Source of the DNA: Pleurotus djamor | Lineage: Eukaryota; Basidiomycota; Agaricomycetes; Agaricales; Pleurotaceae | Direction: 5' to 3' | Assembly: GCA_029747585.1 (NCBI GenBank) | Contig: JAPEVF010001102.1 | Coordinates: 1-13,894, forward strand | Length of the DNA: 13,894 nt | Part shown: positions 1 through 13,894 of the stretch, one piece after another | Layout: the number at the start of each line of letters is the position of its first letter | How positions within the stretch are numbered: position 1 is the stretch's first letter | Position numbers and translations under genes: made by a program | Notes under the pieces: generated by a model | What the model was told of the DNA's origin: nothing | The model's input: the letters and a program-made list of their open reading frames with translations, nothing else | Databases searched by the model: none

Positions 1-231
1 GAAAGAACGATATTCGTCTTCGTATCAGCCATCGTCTTGATTGGTACCATAACCTCTGGCTCCGTAGCTTGACTAGCTTCATCTACGAAAATATGTGTGA
101 AGTGACCTCGAGGCATGCCAATACCATGTGCGAATGATGACGATACACATGTAGCAACCACCACTCGGAAGGCCTTCATTGTTGTCAAGATGGGTACGGA
201 GAGATGACCAGACGCTAGGGTATATATGTAG
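1..231 (-). CDS. SF1 RNA helicase, SDE3/MOV10-like (internal fragment)
   Basis: The minus strand is open from the N run to the window edge. It reads FRVVVATC, then RGHFTHIFVDEASQATEPE, then KTNIVLS at the edge. VDEAS is helicase motif II (Walker B, DEAx). The pattern of a 'RVVVATC' strand, then 'GHFTHIFVDEA.QA.EPE', is characteristic of the Upf1-like SF1 helicases SDE3 and MOV10, which act in RNA silencing and RNA turnover (family knowledge). About 76 residues are visible. The Walker A motif should lie upstream, on the other side of the N run, but that side is Prp8 instead. The remaining helicase motifs should lie off the left edge. No intron is needed in this piece. The assignment to the SF1 Upf1-like group is strong; SDE3 versus another member is less certain. 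Confidence 0.8.
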
Positions 232-234
232 NNN
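232..234. other. Run of three N: assembly gap or misjoin
   Basis: Three ambiguous bases separate helicase coding sequence (below 232) from Prp8 coding sequence (above 234), both on the minus strand and both interrupted in mid-exon. Prp8 stops right after its QQMAELEK stretch, just before the RNase H-like domain. No splice site lies at the join. The N run is best read as a gap of unknown size or a stitched join between unrelated contigs. Confidence 0.85.
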
Positions 235-5417
<5,183 letters not shown>

Positions 5418-7523
5418 CAGGAAGCTCTTCGTCCTCAAGGGTGTTATTTCGGGTGCGTTGTTCGAGTTCGGCACAGAACTCTTCAAGAGTCTGGAGCGTG
5501 TGCGTCATGTCGTCAAAGGGGTCTTTCTCAACAATCGGTTCAGTCTTGAAGTTCGAGAAGAGTTCATCCCAGTGGTAGTTTCGTCCCTTGGAAACTTTGG
5601 GGAGGATCGCGGAGGGAGTATAAGGCCTAGAAGGCGAGGGGGAGGGGGCGGAGACGATCTTGACCAACGCTGAGAAGGCTCCAGGCATCAGGAGCGAGAG
5701 GTCGTCTAAATCCAGAGAGGACGCGACTGACGGTGCGCTTGTGGGTTTCAAGGAAGCGACTATAGACAGAACTTCGTCCGCAGGTGATTTGGCTTCAGAG
5801 TCTTTGTTGCCAGGCTTCGACGCGATTCCGGTAGGTTGAGCGGCGTTGAGGGATGTGAAAACGGACTCATGAATGAGCTGCCTTGGTTTGATCAAACGGG
5901 GTGCACCAAGGTGAGGTCTTGGAGAGCAGATTAGCATGAGTCGTAGAGGCTGAAAATGAAAGTCGACTCACGAAGAGGTCAAGCTGTCTCTGCCCTGATA
6001 AGAAAGGGACGGAAAAGGGAACAGCTCGAACAGATGCCAAAATCCCTTCAACGATTCCTTCGGCACGACAGTCGACCATTTGCCTTCATACGGAGTCATA
6101 CGAAGACCACGCGTCATGGCTTCGTACGTCATCCATCGAAGAGCGGGTCCGAAGTTCGAGAGATTCTCGTTGGTCACGTTTCCACCACCACTGGGGTATA
6201 GTCAGCGGTTGTCCAGCATATCAATCGAACAAAACGCACATGTCAGAATGGGAACCAGCGAACCAAACTTCCTTCACATCTCCTCTGTCACCTTGTTCCG
6301 GTCCCAGGCCACCATTAGCGTATTCGGGCTGAAATTTGACGCGGCGCTCGTCCAAGGCAAGAGCATGACGAAAGGCGCAGACGTGCCCCATTCCAGAGAC
6401 GGTCTCGGGAAGGGATTTACCGCGAAAGATACCAATGGACGACACGGTATCCCTAGAGGAGGCTACTCAACCATGCGGAGGGTAAGGGCGGCGAAATGCT
6501 TACCATGCGCCAACAAAATGAACTTTAACATCCTTGCGACACAGCGTCGCCTTGAACTGCTTGCAGAGCTTGTGCTCGTCTTCGATATCCGCATCAAGGA
6601 GGTGGGGGTATACTTCATCGGGGAGGTGGGTCTGAGCATTGGCCGAAGGGGCAGAACCCGAGTCTGAGCTCGTAGCTTGTTTGGCTTCGGGTTCGCGCTT
6701 AGTACGGTCCGTCACGGAAGCGTAGAGTTCATAGGCGCTGTGAAGACGTCGAAGTCAGTAAGAAAACGGATTGATGGGGTGGCGGACATGCTCACAAAGG
6801 GATTTGATTCTTGTTACCCTTGTGGAGAAGGCCGACCTACGATGAGTTTAAGCTTAAAATGCATCATGGGGGAGACGACAAGCGACCAACCTTGTGAATC
6901 ATCCCAGCGATGACTCGGACTTGATAAGCACCTCGCGAGAAACCTGCCCGCATGCTGTTAGCCGCCAACAAGGGCAAGGAAGCACCGAAACGCACCGAAG
7001 AGATAGATCCTATCCCCAGGTTTGTAATTTTCGGACAGCCATTCGTAAGCTGCATGAATGATATATTCGAAGTTCCTGAAGAAAAGATCAATAACGAGAG
7101 CCAGGCAACACGCTGAGTACACACCATGCAATGGCCATATCTATAGTATGATACACGACTTGCTTCATGTAGTCGAATGATCGGAAGGAGGGCTTCGCGT
7201 ATGTTCCGATCCCGCTGTTGTAGAAAGCGAGCTGACCCTCTTCGTCCTTGACAAGGCGACTGAACAACTCGATGATATTCGTACTCTGGGGACAGCGACA
7301 AGTGTCAGCAAGAAGGCGAGATAGACAGGTAGCCAAAAGGACTAACCTTAGCACTGAATTGGTTGGCGGTGCCATCGATACAGACTACAAGGTTTCGCGC
7401 TGTATTACTGTGAGGACATCGCGAAAACGCAGGGAGTCGAGTTTGGAAGGGTCGACGAGGTGGGAGTTCGCTAGCAGTATGCCGAGGGGTGTTAGGGTCA
7501 CGCATCTTGGACATGGACGCCAT
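5418..7523 (-). CDS. DUF2235 alpha/beta-hydrolase (T6SS phospholipase Tle1-like family)
   Basis: The family has an alpha/beta-hydrolase fold related to bacterial Tle1 phospholipases; the substrate of the fungal members is not known. Exons in transcription order: 7347-7523, 7125-7285, 6996-7075, 6891-6943, 6796-6836, 6504-6737, 6240-6452, 5972-6190, and 5917 down to the join near 5418. Introns are 49-61 nt and all splice in phase. Visible motifs are RNLVVCIDGTANQF (D50 in the CIDGT strand), YNSGIGTYAKPSF, the nucleophile elbow GFSRGA (S142), WDTVSSIG, the acid motif GSHSDIGGG (D319), and HESV (H409), the likely catalytic His. The start at 7523 is the first ATG in the frame of the conserved CIDGT strand; an upstream exon cannot be excluded. 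After about residue 415 the protein becomes Ser/Pro/Ala-rich and probably disordered, with YTPSAILP and WDELF islands. The 3' end is not seen: the frame runs without a stop into Prp8 sequence, so about 559 residues are visible. No signal peptide is evident. Confidence 0.88.
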
Positions 7524-7637
7524 CGCTTCGTCAACGGCAACAGCGAGAGGTATTTGGATAAGAGGTAGGGTGAGCCACGTCCCGAGTCCAGCTCAGTGGG
7601 AGGGCTTGAACAATGACAGACGTAGTCGCTGTATCGT

Positions 7638-8030
7638 TTAAATGGTCTGCGTTCTGTGGGCGTAGGACGACATTTCATCTAGATCAACATTGTCAGTGAC
7701 AGCAAGGAACACTTCGAGTGGCCCCACATACCAAGAGCCACGACGCAATGTTCGCTTGAGAGCTGTAGCCCAATTTGTTGTTTCCAGAGGGCTTCGAAGG
7801 CTGGAATATCCGAAGGAGATAGTGCGACAGCGCCTGAGATAATCAAGGGAATCCGCGTGTCTGGAAAAGATGTCAGAACTGCGGTCTGCGCCCACAGAAG
7901 TGGGAAGAAAATAGGAAGAAGACATACCACAGATCAGATACCCTGTGTGTGGTGGATGATAGATTGTCAGAGATCCATGTGTAGAGGATCGATGAACACG
8001 GAAATTAGCTGCAGGTGAGCTGGACTGACA
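7638..8030 (-). other. Possible spliced 3' coding end of an unidentified gene
   Basis: A coherent reading can be spliced on the minus strand: an open stretch from 8030 down to 7928, intron 7861-7927 (GTATGT...CCAG), exon 7732-7860, intron 7679-7731 (GTATGT...CTAG), exon 7638-7678 ending in TAA. All junctions keep frame, and the product reads naturally (SLTIYHPPHTGYLICD, then TRIPLIISGAVALSPSD, then a KQQIGLQLSS segment, ending AHRTQTI). No start codon is found: the open stretch is closed upstream by a TAG at 8031-8033, so an upstream exon would be needed. I do not recognise the protein. It would end 114 bases upstream of the DUF2235 start on the same strand. It may be a real small gene or chance. 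Confidence 0.3.
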
Positions 8031-8323
8031 CTATGCGTGTGACGCGAACGCCCACAGAGGGGGCATGATGCAGCGAGAAGGCTCTTAAGTCGAGTCATGA
8101 TTGGGGTCCGCAACAGTTCTGCGATCCATCTGGCTGGATCGAGTAGATATTGATGACGGATTGACGGCCTCGAGTCCTGGCGGCGGTAGGTATATGAGGG
8201 ACGAAAGTCAACTTCTATGATGAGTCTAGAGACGAGTGGGGTCACAAGAATAAGATGGACATCCACGGCTCGGCTCGAGCTCGAAGTGGAACTGCGCTTG
8301 AAAAGCAATAAGTAGGGAAACAC

Positions 8324-9920
8324 GAAGGGGTCCTAATTCACGTCCGATATCATTGAGGCCAGCGTGTGGCTAGCCGACCTGCGTCTGAGGCAGAACCCAG
8401 CCACCAGTGATTCACGGAGGCGGAATCATTGCAGGTTGTGTGGAACAAAAGTGCGGGAAACGAGCAGTTCGAGCGCATTCACTATTCTTGTGGGTAGGAA
8501 TGAGTACGATTGCAAGGCCGTGTTCGCGTGGAGTCGCTTCCGCTGGCGGGGATCGGATGCCACATCTTGGGAAAAGTAGGTGCAAGCATAGAAACTGCCT
8601 GAAGCGAACATGCTGGGCGAAGACGCGTGAGGGTGACAGCTCCTTGGGATTTCCACGGTGATGTGGTACGCCTGACCGGACAGACTAGAAGAAGCTATTT
8701 GAACATACGCATTCAGCACATTTATGAAGATCGAAGACTGAGAACGTACTTTAGGTTTATTCCTCCAAGTCCAACATACGTGGTTTCACGAAACCTTGCC
8801 AGGCTTGAACGTGCTGAAACCAGTTTCTAGGTCCTCCCTCTGGCCTCATTAACCGGTACATTCTACGCGCGAGAAACCTTACTTCCATACGCAGTTCGCC
8901 CGAGAAGGTCTGTTCTGATTCCGGAATTGGTCGCCCCCTTGAGACCAACGCAAGATGACCCTTCCAGGCGCGCGTCCTGAGCAACAGCGGCGGATATTCA
9001 GATTCACAGAAGACATTCTAAAGAAAGGGTGGTCAAAGCAGTTACTAAGGGAGGAAAATGTCTAACACGAACCGATGAAATTGGGTCGAGAATTTTTTGG
9101 TCTCGCGTCAAGCTTGTATGCTTCAAGCACGCGACGGGGTACGCGTTCTGCTCAGAAAGTTCAAGTTATATCACAGAGAAAAGCCCTTAAAAGCTCACTC
9201 ATGTGGATGCTGCCATTGGGCAATGAGGATGTCATGGAGATGGTTGAGGACGAAGAGGATATGTGTTTGGGATATGTAGGTCGGGTCGAGCGCTTGCTGA
9301 ATAATCTACGCTGTGTCATCAAGCGCCCATGACCGAATGGGTGAACGCAGCTTTGCCGAAGTTGAAACCTCCCCGAACCCTTCTCTTTGCCTACGGATTC
9401 ACGTTGGGCTCACGCATAGGACTCAGCCGACATACCGGTGTATACGGAGCATTTTTGTCATCAATTTGAATAGTCTAACAGCGCTGATGTGGGACACATT
9501 CCGGATACTCAGTTTATTTCTGAGGGGACATCGGACTTGGCTTTGCTGGCTGAAGAGTTTGGGATAAGTGTGCGATAGCTGCTGGCCTCAAATTTGCTGC
9601 ATCTACGCTTCCCATGACTAGCTCGCATCTCCTGGAGAATCAATGGAGAATGCTCTCTTGCTAGCAACTTGCTAGAGCGATTTCTTCGAAGCTTCCGAAC
9701 GCGAATTAACTACGAACTTTTCGTTGGACTCACTGCATCCAACGAATTCACGATGTCGAAACATAGAAAGGAATGTCACAATCTCCGGTCTCCGCAAGTA
9801 ATGTGTTTCATCCATAGGTGCGCGACAATACCCTGGATCGACATGGCCAGCCCTTTTGTCAGCGTCCTTCTCAACCAACCTGCGTTTTCTTGGACTTGGT
9901 ATCTCGGGCTTGCGATACCA
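8324..9920. other. Stretch with no recognisable gene
   Basis: About 1.6 kb separates the last minus-strand reading from the promoter of the secreted-protein gene. Short open frames occur on both strands (for example 8407-8661 plus, 8757-8984 minus, 9075-9332 plus, 9669-10019 plus), but their translations show no family motif, and I could not join them through plausible splice sites into a longer sensible protein. I saw no terminal repeats, transposase motif, tRNA or long simple repeat. The stretch probably holds intergenic DNA and regulatory sequence; a small or fast-evolving gene cannot be ruled out. Confidence 0.5.
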
Positions 9921-9927
9921 TATAAAA
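9921..9927 (+). promoter_or_regulatory. TATA box of the crystallin-like gene
   Basis: TATAAAA lies 92 bases before the ATG at 10019. It is followed by a pyrimidine-rich stretch (about 9951-9998, rich in CTC and CTT) typical of fungal transcription start regions. The position and the tract make it a likely core promoter for the small secreted protein, and suggest a regulated, highly expressed gene. Confidence 0.55.
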
Positions 9928-10018
9928 TGGGAGCGGTCTTGGTGGATATCCTCATCCTCTCAACTCTCTTTTCCAAGGCCAAATCATACCTTTCCTTCCC
10001 AGCTAGCAGACTTACCTA

Positions 10019-10598
10019 ATGGCCATCAACTTCAAGAACTTTCCTGCTTTTATCGCGACAATCGTTGCCGTCGTTGCCGTCACTGGCGAAGCTCGCGTGA
10101 GTCTTACTCTTTATTATCCTCCTACCCGACCATTTCTGACGGTTCACTCTTCAAATGAAAAGCTCGTTGCCGTTCGTCGCGTCTACTATCCCTCTGAAGA
10201 CTTCTGACTGAAACGACTGAAACCTTCCTTTTCTAGAGGGCTGACTCCGTCACACTCTTCCATGATGTCAATTATAGAGGTCACTGGGTCTTCGCGCCGA
10301 ACAGCAACGGTGCTTGTCACAATGTAGGAGCCGGAGACAATGACAGGATCTCCAGCATCAAAGTCGGCCCTGATACAAACTGTGTATTCTACGCGTAAGC
10401 TTTTTCCTTCTCAGAATTTTCCTCAGCGATTTTCGTAGCTAATACTCTTACCCTTCCCTCGCACACAGAGACTATAACTGCTCTGGAAAGTCTCTAGCTG
10501 TCTACAAAGATATTCCAGATCTTCGTTCCGTCGGCTTCAACGACATCATTAGTTCTTTCAATTGTTTCTCTGCCATTACTTCCAGGAAGTCTGTTTGA
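10019..10598 (+). CDS. Small secreted beta/gamma-crystallin-like protein
   Basis: Exons are 10019-10096, 10237-10394 and 10469-10598, giving 121 aa with a TGA at 10596. Residues 1-25 form a signal peptide: a hydrophobic core rich in A, V and I, ending GEA before R26. The mature part of about 96 aa has two Greek-key half-motifs. The first has F34-x4-Y39-x-G41 and the Ca2+ signature N61-D62-R-I-S65-S66. The second has Y78-x4-C83-x-G85 and N103-D104-I-I-S107-S108. Both fit the family signature N/D-N/D-x-x-S/T-S. Four cysteines (53, 75, 83, 111) could form two disulfides. Single-domain proteins of this fold include calcium-binding proteins, small protease inhibitors and some microbial killer proteins, so the function here cannot be fixed; an extracellular or cell-wall role is inferred. 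The intron after residue 26 separates the signal peptide from the domain. The reading is clean and looks intact. Confidence 0.85.
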
Positions 10599-10749
10599 TG
10601 TACTTACTTATCCGCCGTAGACATCTACTATTAATATCCTTGTTACCTATATTCAGCCGTGCAGTTACCTTCCTGAGAAGAACGATCCCGAACTGCAACT
10701 CTCAACTCGCAAGAATGCATTAGCCGCTCAGGCGCTTGATAAGTTCATT

Positions 10750-12274
10750 ATGAACCCTGAACGCGTCACTCCCTCTCAGCCAACCACACCATCCAACGTT
10801 TCAGTCGTCGACTTCGCGCCATTCCTGACCGGAGTCGACAAAGATGGCGTAGCGAAATCAATCGTCGAATCTTTCAAGAAAACGGGCTTCGTTTATCTCC
10901 TGAACCATGGCTTGGACACGGAGAAGGTGGATGCCATGTTTGGCTGGGTCAGTTCCTCGTTCTTGTTGCAGAAATTCGAACTGAATTTCTGTTCTTTTAG
11001 TCCAAGAAATTCTTTGGGCTACCATTGGAAGTGAAGCAGCTTGCTCCGCATCCGCCATCAGGCGCTCACCATCGAGGTACTCATCGATGATGCCGATCCT
11101 TCAACAATGTCACTGTACCGACGATCTTCGAATTTAGGATACTCCGCTCCTGGTCGAGAGCAAGTCAAGCATCTCACCGAGTCAGGCTCTTCAGATGGCT
11201 GGGCCACCACCAAACAACCTGCGGACATGAAGGAGAGCTTTGAAAGCGGACGAGACGACGACCCACAAATGCCGAACATTTGGTTGCCTGAAGGAACGCT
11301 CCCAGGGTTTAAAGAGGCTTGCATGGACTTTTACTGGGTACGCATTCACGGCTACATCTCTTTCCTTCCTACACGCTGACTCTCGGTGATACCTAGGCGT
11401 GCTACCAAGTTGAATTGAGAATCCTTCGCGCTCTAGCTCTCGGATTGAACGCGCCTGAAGACTACTTCGACCAGTATCACACGGCTGCGGACAACCAACT
11501 TCGTTTACTCCATTATCCCAGGTTCGCGACCTCTTTTCCTCTACCCAATCCGCGACTGCTGACCGATCTTGCGGATAGTGTCCCAGCAGATGAGCTCAGA
11601 AACGAGCGACTTGGTCGCATCGGAGCTCATTCCGACTTCTGCACGCTCACGCTCCTGCTACAAGACGATGTCGGTGGTCTGGAAGTCGAAGACCCGAATA
11701 AGCCTGGTACATTCCTAGTAAGTTTCCCTTTCTATACCTCCAACTGCTTGAGTAACAATCCCAGCCTGTCCCCCCGATCCCAGGTAGTCTTGTCGTGAAC
11801 GTAGGGGATTTCCTCATGCGTTGTAAGTCATACCTTGTCTATGTCTACCCACTACAGCGCGCTCATGGGTGCTTGCTTGCTACAGGGTCTAACGACACCG
11901 TTCGAAGCACGATCCATCGTGTTCGTTCTCCCATGGCGGCATCCTCTATCCAAGACAGCATGGCTCGGGAGCGGTACTCCATTCCATATGTGTGTATTTC
12001 CATTCGCTGGCTGCCGGCGATTAACTCACATTCTTCGCAGTTCTGTTCGGCCGTAAGCTGTTGATGAGGATATCTACGAACGAGGCACTAACACAATCTA
12101 CAGGACCTCTCGACCGTCGTCGACTGTATTCCAGGAACTTGGTCGGCTGATCGTCCGAAGAAGTATGAACCTACTTCGGTGAGTCGTCCTCGCTCGTCGT
12201 TCGTTCGTTTACTCAATGAGGAGTCCGAGTAGGCATTGGAATACATCGTTAAGCGCCTTGAAGCCAATTACTGA
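10750..12274 (+). CDS. Fe(II)/2-oxoglutarate dioxygenase, isopenicillin N synthase-like
   Basis: Exons are 10750-10947, 11001-11076, 11138-11337, 11397-11521, 11579-11717, 11765-11822, 11886-11989, 12041-12052, 12104-12178 and 12233-12274, giving 342 aa. The N-terminal DIOX_N domain contains SVVDFAPFL and KKTGFVYLLNHGL. The catalytic core contains RIGAHSDFCTLTLLLQDDVGGLEV (H217, D219) and DTVRSTIHRV (H276), the complete 2-His-1-Asp iron site. R295-Y-S297 in RERYSIPY is the 2-oxoglutarate-binding RxS motif. The tail, with FCSAD, VDCIPGTW and KKYEP, is typical of fungal members. These soluble enzymes couple oxidative decarboxylation of 2-oxoglutarate to hydroxylation or desaturation of a small molecule; the substrate cannot be told from sequence. 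The start is the first ATG before the DIOX_N strand. Introns are 47-63 nt. The 57-nt intron at 11522-11578 is a multiple of three with no stop, so retention would add 19 residues; the conserved HYPSVPA join supports its removal. No break is seen. Confidence 0.92.
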
Positions 12275-12339
12275 GGATGAAACCTGGGACGGAGCTGTAT
12301 ACCCAAATAATTACACATCCTTTGAGCGTAGAAATAAAC

Positions 12340-13894
12340 TCAGCAATCGCTCCCCACGTCACTCAGGTCTTCACTATCTTCTACACCATCCCACTCAACA
12401 TCGATGAACCTTCGTAAATTATCGACCTGGGTCGGTGTAATAGCACAGTGCTTGATGACATACTTCTGGATTGGAAATCCCATGTCTCTTCGTGCTTTGA
12501 TAAGAATCAACGTGAGAGGATACTCTCTAAGAGATTTATCCGCGCCTTCAAGGCCTTTCGTCGCCGCTTCACACAGAGTATCAAGGTCTTCATCTGTTGG
12601 ATGCTTGGGAATATCCAACTCGGAGTATTGTTGGTCTGTTTCGCAGATTGTTTCGAGGAAGATGTTGGATGGTGGGGACGTCTGGACAAGGGTCCACTGC
12701 ATTGCGGGGTTGCAGCACGTCACGCCGAACCGCGTAAGATTAGTAAAAGCGGGGAGTAAGGACGACCAATGGCTAGATGTCGTCGCTTCATCGGCGTTTG
12801 CAAACGTGAGCTCAGTCACTTGTGAGAGAGGCAGGCTTGAACAAAGCTGGATGTAGCTGTCCATTGCAGAGAGAATGAATGGTATGGTAAAGGCAAGGAA
12901 GGGGGAATCGTCGTTGGATGCATTTTCGTATAGCTTGATGCCAAATTGCGAGGCGTAATCATCGATGTTGATGAACATCTTGTCAAGCGATGGGGCTGAG
13001 GGCCGTGATCCAAAGCCAAATGAGGAGAATAGGCGTTTGACGTTTGTTAGGTCTGGGGACGTGCTGTTAGGCCGAAGATCCTCATATGAGGCGTTTATAT
13101 GGGCGGACGGCGGGAGCTCGAGGTAGTGGAAGAGGTGTGAGCCGTCGAGATAGTCTGATGTTATGCCAAAGCTTCTCAAGTGAGGTAACGGAATTGGAAA
13201 AGGACCGAATGACGATTCGACCAAATTGTGAGGTTCTGTAGATGATACGGTCGCAAGTGTAACTTCCTCGAGATTAGGTGAACCGGAAAGAAACTGAATA
13301 ACCCGGGAAAATGATAGACGGGGAGCATCGGGATTGCTTTCCTGGTAAGTTATGTCAAGCTTCCTGAGGGAAGGAAATTTTGGGGTGTCGGTGGGTATTA
13401 AGACATGGTGCAGGTCTAAAGCTTGAATTGAAGTAGAAGTGGTCCAAGAGGTCGTCGAGATTGGAAGGTAGATGTTTCTTTTATAACCAATGAGGAGATT
13501 CAGCCGGAGGGCTTGAAGTGCGGTTGTCGCGCTGAGCATGCTCTCTAAAGCATTGGCGATGAGCTCTGGATCGACAGAAAGAGGACGCCAGTCAACGGAC
13601 AATCGTTTGATTCTGCTGCCAGCGGCCTCAACGGTAGTCCGGGCAAGGTCAATTTCTGAGAAATTCGCAGAAGACAACGCTGGGGATACAACAAACAAGG
13701 GAGCTGACCGAGATAGTTTCATGCTCGTCTCTATGACATCCGTGGGGTTTGACAAGCGTATCAAAGACCAGAACGTTGGAGTATTCAAGATGACTTCGCG
13801 CCAATGGTGGCAAACACCTAGAATGCTACGCCAGCGAGCTAGAGCTTCGATGTCAACCCCGTTAGACTTTACGATAATGAAAATCAGTGAGAGA
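12340..13894 (-). CDS. F-box/LRR-like protein (5' end outside the window)
   Basis: One long open frame runs from the right edge to a TGA at 12340-12342, about 517 residues without a needed intron. Near the edge it reads ARWRSILGVCHHWREVILNTPTFWSLI (13848-13768), which matches the second half of the F-box-like motif common in basidiomycetes (VC..WR.V.L.TP.LW). The remainder has repeated Leu-rich stretches separated by PSL.KLDI-, NLEEVTL-, LPHLRSFGI- and NLTRFGV-type phrases, as in degenerate leucine-rich repeats, and an acidic tail (EWDGVEDSEDLSD). Such proteins are expanded in mushroom genomes and are thought to be substrate receptors of SCF ubiquitin ligases; the target is unknown. The start lies outside the window, and the first residues at the edge may be intron. 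The gene converges on the dioxygenase gene, with 65 bases between the two stop codons. Confidence 0.78.
   Translation of the reverse strand, partial: LSLIFIIVKSNGVDIEALARWRSILGVCHHWREVILNTPTFWSLIRLSNPTDVIETSMKLSRSAPLFVVSPALSSANFSEIDLARTTVEAAGSRIKRLSVDWRPLSVDPELIANALESMLSATTALQALRLNLLIGYKRNIYLPISTTSWTTSTSIQALDLHHVLIPTDTPKFPSLRKLDITYQESNPDAPRLSFSRVIQFLSGSPNLEEVTLATVSSTEPHNLVESSFGPFPIPLPHLRSFGITSDYLDGSHLFHYLELPPSAHINASYEDLRPNSTSPDLTNVKRLFSSFGFGSRPSAPSLDKMFINIDDYASQFGIKLYENASNDDSPFLAFTIPFILSAMDSYIQLCSSLPLSQVTELTFANADEATTSSHWSSLLPAFTNLTRFGVTCCNPAMQWTLVQTSPPSNIFLETICETDQQYSELDIPKHPTDEDLDTLCEAATKGLEGADKSLREYPLTLILIKARRDMGFPIQKYVIKHCAITPTQVDNLRRFIDVEWDGVEDSEDLSDVGSDC

Noticed and set aside
6080..6667. 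Plus-strand open frame of 195 codons
   Set aside because: It runs opposite three DUF2235 exons and across their introns, and the conserved motifs are all on the minus strand.
5418..7523. Reading the DUF2235-Prp8 continuity as a new two-function enzyme
   Set aside because: Prp8 is cut at a point that is not a domain border, an N lies next to the join, and the other Prp8 end is also chimeric. An artefact explains all three facts; the fusion is kept only as something to test.
8364..9567. Several short plus-strand open frames as genes
   Set aside because: They overlap in different frames, show no domain motif, and cannot be spliced into a longer sensible protein.
12195..12210. Short TCGT repeat (cgttcgttcgttt)
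   Set aside because: It is only three to four units long and sits in an intron; this is common by chance.
12404..12856. Plus-strand open frame of 150 codons
   Set aside because: It is antisense to the long F-box/LRR-like reading, which has conserved motifs and extends over more than 500 codons.

Overview
This is fungal nuclear DNA, most likely from a mushroom-type basidiomycete (Agaricomycotina). The genes are dense with introns of about 46-67 nt with GT/AG ends, exons can be as small as 12-15 nt, and the protein set is eukaryotic: spliceosomal Prp8, an SDE3/MOV10-like RNA helicase, a fungal DUF2235 hydrolase and an F-box-like protein. The assignment to basidiomycetes is inferred from gene architecture, not from a database match.

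Layout. Minus strand, left to right: 1-231 is a piece of a superfamily 1 RNA helicase that runs off the left edge; 232-234 is a run of three N; 235 to about 5417 is the middle of the Prp8 gene (29 exon pieces, about 1,235 residues); about 5418-7523 is a DUF2235 alpha/beta-hydrolase gene (9 exons). A possible but unidentified spliced coding tail lies at 7638-8030. From about 8.3 to 9.9 kb I see no convincing gene. Plus strand: 10019-10598 encodes a small secreted beta/gamma-crystallin-like protein (3 exons, 121 aa), and 10750-12274 encodes an isopenicillin-N-synthase-like Fe(II)/2-oxoglutarate dioxygenase (10 exons, 342 aa). A minus-strand F-box/LRR-like gene (stop at 12340) converges on the dioxygenase and leaves the window on the right.

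The main point is structural. The Prp8 piece is perfectly open and ultraconserved in every exon, yet it lacks roughly its first 530 residues and everything after the endonuclease-like domain. On the left it is cut in mid-exon by the N run and continues directly as helicase coding sequence. On the right it is joined in frame, in mid-exon, to the tail of the DUF2235 reading frame. A single N at 5369, close to this second join, is an extra base that breaks an otherwise perfect Prp8 frame. The simplest reading is a chimeric assembly (three different genes stitched together). A real rearrangement is possible but less likely, and coordinates left of about 5.4 kb should not be used as evidence of gene neighbourhood.

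The genes show no obvious shared pathway. The most biologically interesting intact gene is the secreted crystallin-like protein, which carries both copies of the Ca2+-binding signature. I found no evidence for a new multi-gene system.
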